In this document: in pieces, positions 19,132 to 27,533 of the stretch | Position numbering within the stretch: position 1 is the first letter of the stretch | Layout: each line of letters opens with the position of its first letter | Assembly: GCA_022567295.1 (NCBI GenBank) | Contig: JADFHE010000012.1 | Span: 1-48,043, forward strand | From: Pseudomonadota bacterium | GTDB lineage: Bacteria > Pseudomonadota > Gammaproteobacteria > Steroidobacterales > Woeseiaceae | Length of the DNA stretch: 48,043 nt | Direction of reading: 5' to 3' | Translations under genes and position numbers: made by a program | The notes under the pieces: generated by a model | The model's input: the letters and a program-made list of their open reading frames with translations, nothing else | Database searches by the model: none | What the model was told of the DNA's origin: nothing

Positions 19132-20271
19132 ATGCCGAACATGCCGGCCGGTGCCGAAATTGAATTGCTGTGTGATTTGATCCGGCGGCCGTCCATCACA
19201 CCGGATGACGCTGGCTGTCAACAGATACTGATCGAACGGCTTGAAGCAATGGGATTTCAGTGCGAGACACTGAAATTCGGAGACGTCACAAATCTCTGGG
19301 CACGACGCGGTGACGCGTCACCCATACTGTGTTTCGCCGGCCATACCGACGTCGTTCCTCCGGGGAACGAGGCTGACTGGGCTACCGATCCATTTGCGCC
19401 AACACTCATAGATGGCTTCCTCTTCGGACGTGGTGCGGCCGACATGAAAAGCGGCCTCGCCGCCATGGTCGTGGCGTTGGAACAGTTCCTGGCTTTGTAT
19501 CCAGACCACGCCGGCAGCCTGGCTCTGCTGATTACGAGCGACGAGGAGGGGCCTGCGCAAGACGGCACACTCAAGGTAATGGAATCGCTCGGTAATCGTG
19601 GCGAACATATTGACTGGTGCGTACTTGGAGAGCCGTCCAGCCAGGAAACTCTTGGTGACATTGTTCGCATTGGCCGGCGCGGTTCATTGAGTGGCGTGCT
19701 AACGGTGAACGGGATACAGGGACACGTGGCCTATCCACATCTGGCGGACAACCCAATTCGTCGATTTGCGCCGCTACTCAAAGAGCTGCATGAGATCGAG
19801 TGGGACGGCGGTAACGAATTTTTTCCGCCCACAAGTTTTCAGGTTGTTGATATTCAGAGCGGCGTCGGAGCGCCCAATGTAACGCCACCTGAACTGACAG
19901 CGCGCTTCAATTTTAGATATTCAACCGAGTGGAATCACGAAACCCTGAAACAGCGCGTACGCGAAGTATTTGATGCGCACGACATCGACTATGAACTGCG
20001 TTGGCATCTATCGGGTGAGCCTTTCCTGACACAATCCGGCCAACTGACTGACGCTGTCATTCAGGCCGTCAAAGATCACACCGGAAATGCGCCCGAGTTG
20101 TCTACGGGCGGCGGCACATCGGATGGCCGATTTATCTCGGCAGCAGGAACCGAAGTGGTTGAACTTGGCCCGGTGAACGCGTCGATTCACAAAATTGATG
20201 AATGTGTCCGCGTCGACGACGTCATTGCTCTGACCGGCATGTACTACAGAATTATCGAAATCTTATTGTAG
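19132..20271 (+). CDS. dapE: Succinyl-diaminopimelate desuccinylase
   Basis: Zinc-dependent M20 hydrolase that releases succinate to give LL-diaminopimelate. 379 residues, normal length. Metal ligands are visible in CFAGHTDVVPPG (His, Asp), the GRGAADMKSG Asp, TSDEEGPAQDG (Glu-Glu), LGEPSS and the C-terminal GPVNASIHKIDE His. Its TAG stop codon is part of the GTAGGAG end of a REP-like repeat that starts at 20268, so the repeat element has supplied, or settled on, the gene's end. Confidence 0.97.
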   Translation: MPNMPAGAEIELLCDLIRRPSITPDDAGCQQILIERLEAMGFQCETLKFGDVTNLWARRGDASPILCFAGHTDVVPPGNEADWATDPFAPTLIDGFLFGRGAADMKSGLAAMVVALEQFLALYPDHAGSLALLITSDEEGPAQDGTLKVMESLGNRGEHIDWCVLGEPSSQETLGDIVRIGRRGSLSGVLTVNGIQGHVAYPHLADNPIRRFAPLLKELHEIEWDGGNEFFPPTSFQVVDIQSGVGAPNVTPPELTARFNFRYSTEWNHETLKQRVREVFDAHDIDYELRWHLSGEPFLTQSGQLTDAVIQAVKDHTGNAPELSTGGGTSDGRFISAAGTEVVELGPVNASIHKIDECVRVDDVIALTGMYYRIIEILL

Positions 20272-20317
20272 GAGCGGGCCATGCCCGCGACAGGTCGCCC
20301 GCAAGGCGGCCTCCTAC
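20268..20317. repeat. REP-like element A (dapE/dsbB junction)
   Basis: A 50-bp element bounded by GTAGGAG (20268-20274) and its inverse CTCCTAC (20311-20317). Inside are two hairpins: GCGGGC-CAT-GCCCGC (20274-20288) and CGCC/GGCG (20296-20308). This arrangement is that of REP/BIME repeats of Pseudomonas and other gammaproteobacteria. It lies between two convergent genes and could act as a bidirectional transcript end. Confidence 0.85.
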
Positions 20318-20325
20318 GTCACAAA

Positions 20326-20820
20326 TTAATGGCGAAGGTTGTTCCAGACGCCGACGATTCCCAGACCGAGCAAACCCATCACGACCCATGCCGGCATGGA
20401 CAGACCGAGGAGTCGCCACGCGACTTCCGCACACTCTCCCGAGCCCTTGAATACCATGCTCAGAGCGTCTTTCAGCGGAAAATTCTCAACCATGTATTTG
20501 AGACCGGGGCCACACGAAGGCACCTCGTCAGCCGGCAGGTTTTGCAAGCGCACGTGCCAGGCCGCGACACCTGCACCAGCCGCCGCTATCAGGCCAACGA
20601 AAATACTATAGACTCGCCCACCGGTTGAACCCGGATGATGCAAGGCGGCGAGCAGGAAGATGATGCCAAGAAGAATGACGGCAATGCGCTGAAAAATACA
20701 AAGTGGACACGGATCCAGCAGCAGCACGTGTTGTGAGTAGAGCGCGAATCCCATCATGGCGCCACAAATTAAAGCACCTGCGAAATTCAGTAGCCGTCGG
20801 TTTGGAATAGTCACGAACAT
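20326..20820 (-). CDS. dsbB: Disulfide bond formation protein B
   Basis: Inner membrane quinone reductase that reoxidises DsbA. The 164-residue protein has four membrane helices. The first redox pair is CPLC (Cys38, Cys41) and the second pair is Cys103 (PSCGPG) and Cys130 (GSGECAEVAW). All four cysteines needed for activity are present. It starts 11 bp after the porin-like gene, so it is likely co-transcribed with yoaA-tsaB-porin. dsbA is not in the window. Confidence 0.95.
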   Translation of the reverse strand: MFVTIPNRRLLNFAGALICGAMMGFALYSQHVLLLDPCPLCIFQRIAVILLGIIFLLAALHHPGSTGGRVYSIFVGLIAAAGAGVAAWHVRLQNLPADEVPSCGPGLKYMVENFPLKDALSMVFKGSGECAEVAWRLLGLSMPAWVVMGLLGLGIVGVWNNLRH

Positions 20821-20831
20821 CGTATTTCCTG

Positions 20832-21914
20832 CTAGTCGAAATTGAACTCAACGTCGAGCTGAATGCGATTGTAGTCGTGCTCGATGCTTTGAAAACCTTC
20901 GATCATATTCACAAACAAAGTTCCAGCGAAAAATATATTATCGGAATACGCGTACCGGGCTTTGAGAATATGTCCCCTGGCATCAGTCCCGCCGCCGCCG
21001 AAATCAGAGTCATTGAAGGTAGCGATCAGCGCATCTGCCTCAATATCCTGATACATCCATGCAAATTCCATCTCACGCGGCTGCCTGGCAGCGCCCATTG
21101 TTGCGCCAAACGCATAGGCCGTGTCCTCACGACCCACTTCACTGTTGCGCGTGTAATGTCCGAATATCTGCAGCGGCCAACCGCCGACAGCGGTATCCAG
21201 TTGCGCAAACAGCTCGATATTCTTGTATTCAAAACCATAGTCGCCATTATTATCAACCGTGTTGCCCTTAGCCCCGCCATCATAAAACGGCTCATTCCCG
21301 ATGGTGTTGGAATACCCGAAATAACCAATTCCTGCTGTCAGCTTGGCCGCTTCGCCGACGGAAAATTTCAGTCCCACTTGCGTGGCAAACAACAATGAAT
21401 CATCAGCGGAGCGACGTTCCTCCACTGAAAATCCGGCTACTGTGCCGAACAACACGCCAGAGCTGAATCGGGCGGCGATTCCCTCCGGATGCAGATCGCT
21501 GTCCCAAACGAGAGGAACTCTCCCCGCTCTAAACAGCGGGTTTTTCATCTTGCCGACATTGATCGACAACGAGTCGCTGATGCGCCAATCGACGTACGCA
21601 AGATCAAGGCCGATGTCCTTGGTGGAGAATCCGTCATCAAATGTCTGGTTAGTCGACACCGGGTCGCCGCCACCTGTCGCCAGCTGCATGACGACCTCAA
21701 TGTCATCACGAATATCAACTTTGAATCCGAATCGGGCACGAAATCGCATCCTATCGCGTTGCTCGAAGCCTTCCTCATCGATAGCTTCGTAACGCAGCCT
21801 GAAGTCGCCATTGAAATTGACACGGTCGGTCCAGCTGCCTTCTTCCGCATACAGAGGCACTGACAGAAACAGCAATGACGAAAATACTGTGAACGCCGAT
21901 GAATCTGTTGTCAT
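20832..21914 (-). CDS. Putative porin, outer membrane beta-barrel protein
   Basis: 360-residue secreted protein with a signal peptide (hydrophobic FTVFSSLLFLSVPLYA, cleavage before EEGSW). The mature part alternates polar and aromatic residues as in a beta-barrel and opens with VNFNGDFRLRYEAIDEEG. Blocks such as FRARFGFKVDIRDD, IGLDLAYVDWRIS and VGKMKNPLFR suit the putative-porin family (Porin_5-like); the C-terminus is VEFNFD. The start used is the ATG that overlaps the tsaB stop in TAATG; a longer frame runs 53 codons into tsaB but lacks a signal peptide. Substrate unknown. Confidence 0.85.
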   Translation of the reverse strand: MTTDSSAFTVFSSLLFLSVPLYAEEGSWTDRVNFNGDFRLRYEAIDEEGFEQRDRMRFRARFGFKVDIRDDIEVVMQLATGGGDPVSTNQTFDDGFSTKDIGLDLAYVDWRISDSLSINVGKMKNPLFRAGRVPLVWDSDLHPEGIAARFSSGVLFGTVAGFSVEERRSADDSLLFATQVGLKFSVGEAAKLTAGIGYFGYSNTIGNEPFYDGGAKGNTVDNNGDYGFEYKNIELFAQLDTAVGGWPLQIFGHYTRNSEVGREDTAYAFGATMGAARQPREMEFAWMYQDIEADALIATFNDSDFGGGGTDARGHILKARYAYSDNIFFAGTLFVNMIEGFQSIEHDYNRIQLDVEFNFD

Positions 21915-22597
21915 TACTTTTGAAGTCCTGGCTTTTCCGCGACCTTTTTTCGCAAATATGCCGGGTCGATGTCCTGCGGAGAAACCGCTGCGGCGTTCCC
22001 AGCCAGCGGCAGCAGAAACCTGGCGCGCGGGTGGATAATTCTGGATTCTTCGCGAAAAAATAGCCGGTTGCAATGCATGAGTCTCGGGTAACGCTGCCAG
22101 CCGAAACCTGCTGCAATTCGGCGCTTCTTGCCGTTCTCGTCCAGCCCCACTATCGCTTTTTGATTCTGCAGATGCTCGTCACCAATGAGCACTGGCGAAT
22201 CGTCGTCACCGCGCGCGAAATAAGCAAAATATACTTCGTTCATGTGAGCGTCCTGGGCGACGGCAACATTGTCCGCATCGGACTCGGCCAGGACTTCTGC
22301 GGCTACTGCTGCCAACGATGACACTGGAATTATTTTCAGGCCGGCACCGTGCGCCAGCCCCTGCGCGACCGAGGCCGCAATTCGCATGCCGATAAACGAT
22401 CCGGGACCGTTTCCGAGAACGATCGCATCGAGTTCCGAGAGTTTAGTCTCGCCCTCCTCCAGCACCGCACGAATCATCGGCATGAGGAGGCGTGTATGCG
22501 CGCGAGCCTGTTCCTCATGGCGCTCGAAAATTTTATCGCCGATTTGCAGCGCCACCGTGCAGGCGATCGATGAGGTGTCCAGAGCCAGCCGCCTCAT
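21914..22597 (-). CDS. tsaB: tRNA N6-threonylcarbamoyladenosine synthesis protein TsaB
   Basis: Non-catalytic partner of TsaD in making t6A at position 37 of ANN-decoding tRNAs. 227 residues of the ASKHA fold. The N-terminus LALDTSSIACTVAL and the block VLGNGPGSFIGMRIAASVAQGLA are TsaB signatures (GPGSFTG-type, with Ile for Thr). The start overlaps the yoaA stop by 4 bp; the yoaA-tsaB pairing is also seen in E. coli. Its stop codon shares a base with the porin start codon, which suggests translational coupling to an unrelated envelope gene. Confidence 0.95.
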   Translation of the reverse strand: MRRLALDTSSIACTVALQIGDKIFERHEEQARAHTRLLMPMIRAVLEEGETKLSELDAIVLGNGPGSFIGMRIAASVAQGLAHGAGLKIIPVSSLAAVAAEVLAESDADNVAVAQDAHMNEVYFAYFARGDDDSPVLIGDEHLQNQKAIVGLDENGKKRRIAAGFGWQRYPRLMHCNRLFFREESRIIHPRARFLLPLAGNAAAVSPQDIDPAYLRKKVAEKPGLQK

Positions 22598-24513
22598 GCT
22601 GCGGCTCCATTGCGTTGATGCGCAGCGAGAAAACTCGACACCTCATTCAACGCCGAGGTCGATGGCATTGGCTCAAGACACTGCAGGAACATTTTGCCGT
22701 AGCGCTTGGACGTTATTCGTGGGTCACACAGCACGACAACTCCGTAATCGGTATGATCGCGCAGCAGCCTGCCGGCACCCTGTTTCAGCGCGAGTACGGC
22801 AAGCGGCAATTGATGTTCCATGAAACCGTTCGCGCCCTGCCGGCGAAGGTACTCCAACCGCGCCATCATCAGCGGATCGGCTGGCGATGCGAATGGCAGC
22901 TTATCAATCGCAACCACGCTCAGGGCCGGCCCACGCACATCGACGCCCTCCCAGAAACTGCCAGTGCCCAACAGGACAGCATCGCCCATCTGGCGGAAGC
23001 GACGCAACAGATCGTCACGCGGCGCATCGCCCTGAACGAGCAGAGTTCGTCCGCCGAGCGCCGATTTATGCGACTTGAACCACTGCTTCGCCTTATTGAG
23101 CGCGCGGTGGCTCGTGAAGAGGCAGAACATTCCGCCCGTCGCCAGATCCAACAACGGCGTAACAGCCTCCAGCATTGCATCGGTATGACCCGGATCAGAC
23201 GGCTGCGGCAAATCTTGCGGTAGATAAATCAGCCCGTTCTGCTCCAGAGCAAACGGACTCGGAAAAGTCAGACCGGCGACGCCAGCAAGTCCCATCCGCG
23301 ATCCGAAAAGAGAAAAGTCTTCGCCGACGGCAAGCGTGGCAGATGTAAATATCCAGGACTGAAATCCGTTATCAATAAGTGCTCTCAGCTTCGAGGACAC
23401 GTCGAGCGGGGTCAGATTCAGCCGCAGACTGCGAGGATGAATTTCGAGCCAACGCAATCCGTCCCACGTGTCATCGCTCGCGAGTATCGTCAGTCGCTCG
23501 GCCATGCCGACAAGCTGTTCATGAATTTTCTCCAGCTCAATCGATGCATCGGCGAGCTCCGCAAGTGCAATGTGCACATCGTTGAGCGTGCTCGCCAGTG
23601 CAGCCAGTGGTGCACGCAATTCCGTCAGCACCTCGGTCAGTTCGTAACGCCCTTCTTTTCGCGGCGCGTCAGCACGCAGGTTTCGAATCGCCGTCTGCAA
23701 TGCGTCGATACGGCGATTCAGTTCCGGCTGCGTAAACGGCAACGTGGCGGCTCGAACTTCGTCGACTATCCGTTCCAGCTCACGACTGCCAAGCGTCACA
23801 CCGAAGAATTGGACGGCGAGATCGGGTACCTGGTGTGCCTCGTCAAGAATGATGGCATCGGCACTCGGCAGAAACTCGACAAAGCCCTCTTCCTTCATGG
23901 CCAGGTCTGCGAGCAGCAAGTGGTGATTGACGACAACGAGATCGGCTTCCTGGGCTGCCTTGCGTGCCTTGACTACGAAGCAATTGGAATACTCGGGACA
24001 TTTCTGGCCCAGACAGTTATCGGCAGTTGACGTAACCAGCGGCCAGATTGGCGAGTCTTCCGGTACCACGGTCAACTCTGCTATGTCGCCGCTGGTCGTG
24101 CGGTAACGCCACTCGCGAACTTCGTTGATGTCATCAAGCAATGCGGGCGCCGGATCGGTCACTTGATCGAGTCGCTGCGGGCAAAGGTAATTGGCGCGGC
24201 CCTTGAGCAATGCTGTCGTCACGGGTCGGCCGATGGCTTTGCCCACCAATGGGAGATCACGATGATACAACTGGTCCTGCAGCGCCTTGGTACCGGTACT
24301 GATGATTGTCTTGCGGCCACTCATCAGAGCCGGAATCAAATAAGCGAATGTTTTGCCGGTGCCGGTACCAGCCTCAACAACAAGGTTGTCGGAATTGGCT
24401 ATTGCCTCAGCGATGGCCTCCGCCATCCAGCCCTGACCGGCACGTGGCTGGAAGCCGGGCAAAAGGTCTTTGAGCGGGCTTTGATCGCCGAAAAATTCTG
24501 TCAGAGATGTCAC
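22594..24513 (-). CDS. yoaA: ATP-dependent helicase YoaA (DinG/XPD family, Fe-S)
   Basis: Superfamily 2 5'-3' DNA helicase linked to replication-damage repair in E. coli, where it works with the polymerase chi subunit. 639 residues against 636 in E. coli YoaA. Walker A GTGTGKT is at 49-55 and DEAH at 224-227. The Fe-S cluster cysteines are Cys111, Cys167, Cys172 and Cys178. C-terminal motifs are FWEGVDVRG and LKQGAGRLLRD. DinG is the other family member, but sequence and the tsaB neighbour fit YoaA. It heads a four-gene minus-strand operon. Confidence 0.95.
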   Translation of the reverse strand: MTSLTEFFGDQSPLKDLLPGFQPRAGQGWMAEAIAEAIANSDNLVVEAGTGTGKTFAYLIPALMSGRKTIISTGTKALQDQLYHRDLPLVGKAIGRPVTTALLKGRANYLCPQRLDQVTDPAPALLDDINEVREWRYRTTSGDIAELTVVPEDSPIWPLVTSTADNCLGQKCPEYSNCFVVKARKAAQEADLVVVNHHLLLADLAMKEEGFVEFLPSADAIILDEAHQVPDLAVQFFGVTLGSRELERIVDEVRAATLPFTQPELNRRIDALQTAIRNLRADAPRKEGRYELTEVLTELRAPLAALASTLNDVHIALAELADASIELEKIHEQLVGMAERLTILASDDTWDGLRWLEIHPRSLRLNLTPLDVSSKLRALIDNGFQSWIFTSATLAVGEDFSLFGSRMGLAGVAGLTFPSPFALEQNGLIYLPQDLPQPSDPGHTDAMLEAVTPLLDLATGGMFCLFTSHRALNKAKQWFKSHKSALGGRTLLVQGDAPRDDLLRRFRQMGDAVLLGTGSFWEGVDVRGPALSVVAIDKLPFASPADPLMMARLEYLRRQGANGFMEHQLPLAVLALKQGAGRLLRDHTDYGVVVLCDPRITSKRYGKMFLQCLEPMPSTSALNEVSSFLAAHQRNGAAA

Positions 24514-24589
24514 GGCCGCAAGATTACACGGTTCGAGCGTCGTTGGCTCGACCGAATCAATGACTTTCGATCTGTATTAGAATGCGGCA

Positions 24590-24612
24590 TATCAGTTGTG
24601 TATCAGTATAAT
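24590..24612 (+). promoter_or_regulatory. Promoter region of pckG with direct repeats
   Basis: A perfect -10 hexamer TATAAT lies at 24607-24612, followed by GCGGC. No good -35 is seen at 16-18 bp. Upstream, TATCAGT occurs twice 11 bp apart (24590-24596 and 24601-24607), one helical turn, the second abutting the -10. A larger duplication AATGCGGCA is at 24581-24589 and 24610-24618. The poor -35 plus phased repeats suggests regulator-dependent transcription. The leader to the pckG ATG would be about 70 bases. Confidence 0.5.
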
Positions 24613-24687
24613 GCGGCACTCGTTTTAGCGGGATGAACGATGTCCCGCAGGTCACGAACAAAAGCAATTCAAACAGAGATCCATTCA

Positions 24688-26430
24688 ATGACCACCAAGT
24701 TATCGGCGTTGCAATCCTGGGTAGACCAAGCCGCAAGTCACACTCAGCCTGACGCTATTCACTGGTGCACGGGAACCGACACCGAGTACCGGGAAATGAT
24801 TAAAACAATGGTCTCGGACGGCACGCTAACGGCGCTAAATGAAAAGCACTACCCGAATTGCTATCTGCATCGTTCAGATCCCAACGACGTAGCCCGAGTT
24901 GAGCACCTGACTTTCGTCTGCACCGAAAAGGAAGAAGATGCTGGACCGAACAATCATTGGATGCAACCTGAAGCAGCGCACGCCAGGGTTGATGCGCTGT
25001 TCGACGGCTGCATGCAAGGCCGAACGATGTACGTGATCCCGTATTGCATGGGCCCAATTGACTCTCCCTATTCGCGTTGCGGCGTCGAAATTACGGATAG
25101 CCTGTACGTCGTCGTCAATATGAAGCTCATGACGCGAATGGGTGACAAAGCGCTGCAACGAATTGAAGATGAAGGAATTTTCGTAAAGGGCCTGCATTCG
25201 ACTGGAGACCTCGATCCTGAGCGACGCCTGATCATGCACTTTCCGCATGAACTGACTATCAAGAGCATCGGTTCCGGTTACGGCGGCAACGCACTGCTGG
25301 GCAAAAAATGCCACGCGCTGCGAATCGCCAGCTATCAGGCACGTCAGGAAGGCTGGCTGGCCGAGCACATGCTGATCGTCGGCCTCGAAAGTCCCGAAGG
25401 CGAAACACACTATCTCGCGTGCGCATTCCCGTCGGCCTGTGGCAAAACCAATCTCGCCATGTTAATACCGCCCGAGTCGCTGCCTGGTTGGAAAATCCGG
25501 ACGCTCGGTGACGATATAGCCTGGCTGCATCTCGATGACGATGGCCAGCTACGTGCGATCAACCCGGAATCCGGCTATTTCGGCGTGGTTCCGGGCACGA
25601 ACGAGAAGACCAACAAGAACGCTTACGACATGATCATGCACGATACGATCTTCACCAATGTCGCCATCACTGCAGACAACGATCCCTGGTGGGAAGGCAA
25701 GACCGATGGCACGCCCGCCATCGATTGGCAGGGACGGGTCTTCGACGCCGCCAAAGGCAAGGCTGCACACCCGAATTCGCGATTTACAGTTGCCGCGAGC
25801 AATAATCCCAGCTACTCATCATTCGCAGATGCGCCAGAAGGCGTGGTGATCTCGGCCATCGTGTTTGGCGGGCGGCGCAAGGAACTCGCGCCGCTCGTTT
25901 ACGAGGCGAAGAACTGGGAACACGGTGTACTTATTGGTGCCGGCGTTGCATCCGAGACGACGGCAGCCAATATCGGCGAAGTCGGCGTGGTGCGCCGCGA
26001 CCCGATGGCAATGCAACCATTCTGCGGCTACAACTTCGCGGATTACTGGGCACACTGGCTGTCGTTTGCCGAACGTGCGGAAAAGTTACCAAAGATATTC
26101 CACGTCAATTGGTTCCGTCAGAGTTCGGATGGCGAGTTCCTGTGGCCAGGCTTCGGCGAAAACCTGCGTGTTCTGCGCTGGATTATTGATCGTTGCGAGA
26201 ATCGAGTTGACGCGAATGAGACGCCAATCGGTTTTCTGCCGCATCCTGAAGACATTGATACTTCAGACCTCGATATCAGCCCCGCAGCGATGCAGGCATT
26301 GACATCCATCGATCGCGACCAGTGGCGCGCAGAGATGGAATCAGTGGGTGAGTATCTGGAGAGCTACGGCGATCGTCTGCCGGAGGCACTGCGGAAACAA
26401 CAGCGATCTATTGCCGCGGCGCTTGCGTAG
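24688..26430 (+). CDS. pckG: Phosphoenolpyruvate carboxykinase (GTP)
   Basis: Converts oxaloacetate and GTP to PEP, CO2 and GDP in gluconeogenesis. The start giving TTKLSALQSWVDQAA matches family N-termini; the frame extends 16 codons upstream without family similarity. 580 residues. The GTP-class signature FPSACGKTN has catalytic Cys251, and GDDIAWLHLDDDG (metal Asp) and GTNEKTN follow. The GTP enzyme is less common in gammaproteobacteria than the ATP form (pckA). The TAG stop is inside the GTAGGAG end of REP-like element B. A gluconeogenic enzyme fits the acid-utilising genes downstream. Confidence 0.97.
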   Translation: MTTKLSALQSWVDQAASHTQPDAIHWCTGTDTEYREMIKTMVSDGTLTALNEKHYPNCYLHRSDPNDVARVEHLTFVCTEKEEDAGPNNHWMQPEAAHARVDALFDGCMQGRTMYVIPYCMGPIDSPYSRCGVEITDSLYVVVNMKLMTRMGDKALQRIEDEGIFVKGLHSTGDLDPERRLIMHFPHELTIKSIGSGYGGNALLGKKCHALRIASYQARQEGWLAEHMLIVGLESPEGETHYLACAFPSACGKTNLAMLIPPESLPGWKIRTLGDDIAWLHLDDDGQLRAINPESGYFGVVPGTNEKTNKNAYDMIMHDTIFTNVAITADNDPWWEGKTDGTPAIDWQGRVFDAAKGKAAHPNSRFTVAASNNPSYSSFADAPEGVVISAIVFGGRRKELAPLVYEAKNWEHGVLIGAGVASETTAANIGEVGVVRRDPMAMQPFCGYNFADYWAHWLSFAERAEKLPKIFHVNWFRQSSDGEFLWPGFGENLRVLRWIIDRCENRVDANETPIGFLPHPEDIDTSDLDISPAAMQALTSIDRDQWRAEMESVGEYLESYGDRLPEALRKQQRSIAAALA

Positions 26431-26594
26431 GAGTACCCATAGGGCATAAAGCCGCACTGCGGCCGACACTTTCTGCGGCCTATCGGCCGACACTTTCTGC
26501 GGCCTATCGGCCGACACTTTCTGCGGCCTATCGGCCGACACTTTCTGCGGCCTATCGGCCGCCGCTTCGCTTCGCGCGCAAGGCGCGCTCCTAC
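26427..26594. repeat. REP-like element B with internal expansion (pckG/cyclase junction)
   Basis: Bounded by GTAGGAG (26427-26433) and CTCCTAC (26588-26594). It contains the shared core CCCATAGGGCATAAAGCCGC near the left end, then four perfect 24-bp tandem repeats, then a GC-rich right arm. The TAG inside each boundary is the stop codon of pckG on plus and of the cyclase gene on minus, so the element fills the convergent gap exactly from stop to stop. Confidence 0.85.
26461..26556. repeat. 24-bp x 4 perfect tandem repeat
   Basis: Four identical contiguous 24-bp units. Each unit boundary forms a hairpin CGGCCTATCGGCCG (5-bp stem, 4-base loop), so the array can fold into several consecutive stem-loops. 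There are no spacers, so it is not a CRISPR array. It probably arose by slippage within REP-like element B and may reinforce transcript termination between pckG and the cyclase gene. Confidence 0.92.
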
Positions 26595-27490
26595 AACTCG
26601 ATCGTTTTGTAATAGATCGTAAGCGTTGAGCCCGTTTTTTCCGATTGACCCAGGCCAATCGTGCCTTCTTCGTCCAGTTCCGAAGAGTCACGACGCACAA
26701 ACCGCTCCACTCCTTTTGCATCTTTCAGGAACGTACCGTTCGTGCTTTGGTCGACCAGTATGAATCGGCCACGCCGCATCTCGACCTTGGCGTGAATCCG
26801 CGAGATTAAGTTGCCTTTGACAACGAGATCGTTGTCGTCGGCCCGACCCAGATTGATGCTCTTGCGCTGATCCGAAACTTCGATCGTCGAGTCACGGAAA
26901 TTCAGCAACAACTTTGCTGCCTTGCGGCCTTTAGTCTCCCATTCAATCGTGGGCAGCATACTGGTCGCTTCTTCCGGCTGCCACACCAGTTCAAACAAAG
27001 CGACTTCATCGAGGCGCCCGCGAACAGTCGCAATATCGATCTGCCGGGTCTGATTGCGCAGTTCCGGACTCATTTGCTCGACCGTATGCCCGGACATAAC
27101 GATCTGCCTGGCCTTTGCCTGCGACGTCATCCTGTTCGCCGTGTGCACGGCGGCGCCGAAAATGTCGTTTTGCTCCTGAACCACCGGACCGTAGTGACAA
27201 CCGATGCGAATACTCACTGGAATTGCGTCGTCTTTCTCGCTGTCGACGGTAATGCGCGTCTGCATCATCACAGCTGCGCCCATGGCATCGTCAACCGACT
27301 CAAAAGTCGACATGACTTCGTCGCCGATCGTTTTGATGACGATGCCATTGAACTGAAACGTTGCGTCTTTCATGATGTCCAGGCATGAAGCAACGGTCTC
27401 ACTGGCCTTGGTATCGCCGAACTTGTCGTACAGCTGCGTACTGCCGACAACGTCAGCAAACACAATTGCTACTTCAAGATCCTTTGCCAT
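26591..27490 (-). CDS. Class III adenylate/guanylate cyclase with C-terminal FHA domain
   Basis: Predicted cytosolic 299-residue signalling protein. The cyclase domain (1-170) has metal Asp13 (FADVVGST), Lys53 and Asp57 (IKTIGDEVM) and substrate-binding Asp109 (NDIFG). The transition-state Asn of the usual VNxAxR motif is His116 here (AVHTANR), with Arg120 retained. The FHA domain (about 195-275) has Gly215-Arg216, Ser230-Arg231, His233 and Asn251-Gly252, so it should bind phosphothreonine. The single Asp/Lys pair suggests ATP rather than GTP as substrate, but the His change makes activity uncertain. It lies downstream of the methyltransferase gene with a 43-bp gap, and its TAG stop is in REP-like element B. 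Confidence 0.9.
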   Translation of the reverse strand: MAKDLEVAIVFADVVGSTQLYDKFGDTKASETVASCLDIMKDATFQFNGIVIKTIGDEVMSTFESVDDAMGAAVMMQTRITVDSEKDDAIPVSIRIGCHYGPVVQEQNDIFGAAVHTANRMTSQAKARQIVMSGHTVEQMSPELRNQTRQIDIATVRGRLDEVALFELVWQPEEATSMLPTIEWETKGRKAAKLLLNFRDSTIEVSDQRKSINLGRADDNDLVVKGNLISRIHAKVEMRRGRFILVDQSTNGTFLKDAKGVERFVRRDSSELDEEGTIGLGQSEKTGSTLTIYYKTIEL

Positions 27491-27533
27491 AACACGGCCT
27501 ATAACTTAACGCGCCAAGCGGCTAATAATACTA

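Noticed and set aside
21915-22073. Longer start for the porin-like protein inside tsaB
   Set aside because: The extra 53 residues are basic and lie in tsaB in another frame; a proper signal peptide begins at the ATG at 21914.
24640-24687. Sixteen-codon upstream extension of PEP carboxykinase
   Set aside because: Basic, without family similarity; the ATG at 24688 gives the usual N-terminus of the GTP enzyme.
26341-26721. Minus-strand frame with repeated peptide ADRPQKVS x 4 across the 24-bp array
   Set aside because: The repeat length is a multiple of three, so any frame stays open. The frame runs antisense to the end of pckG and through the cyclase gene in another frame, and has no ribosome site or family similarity.
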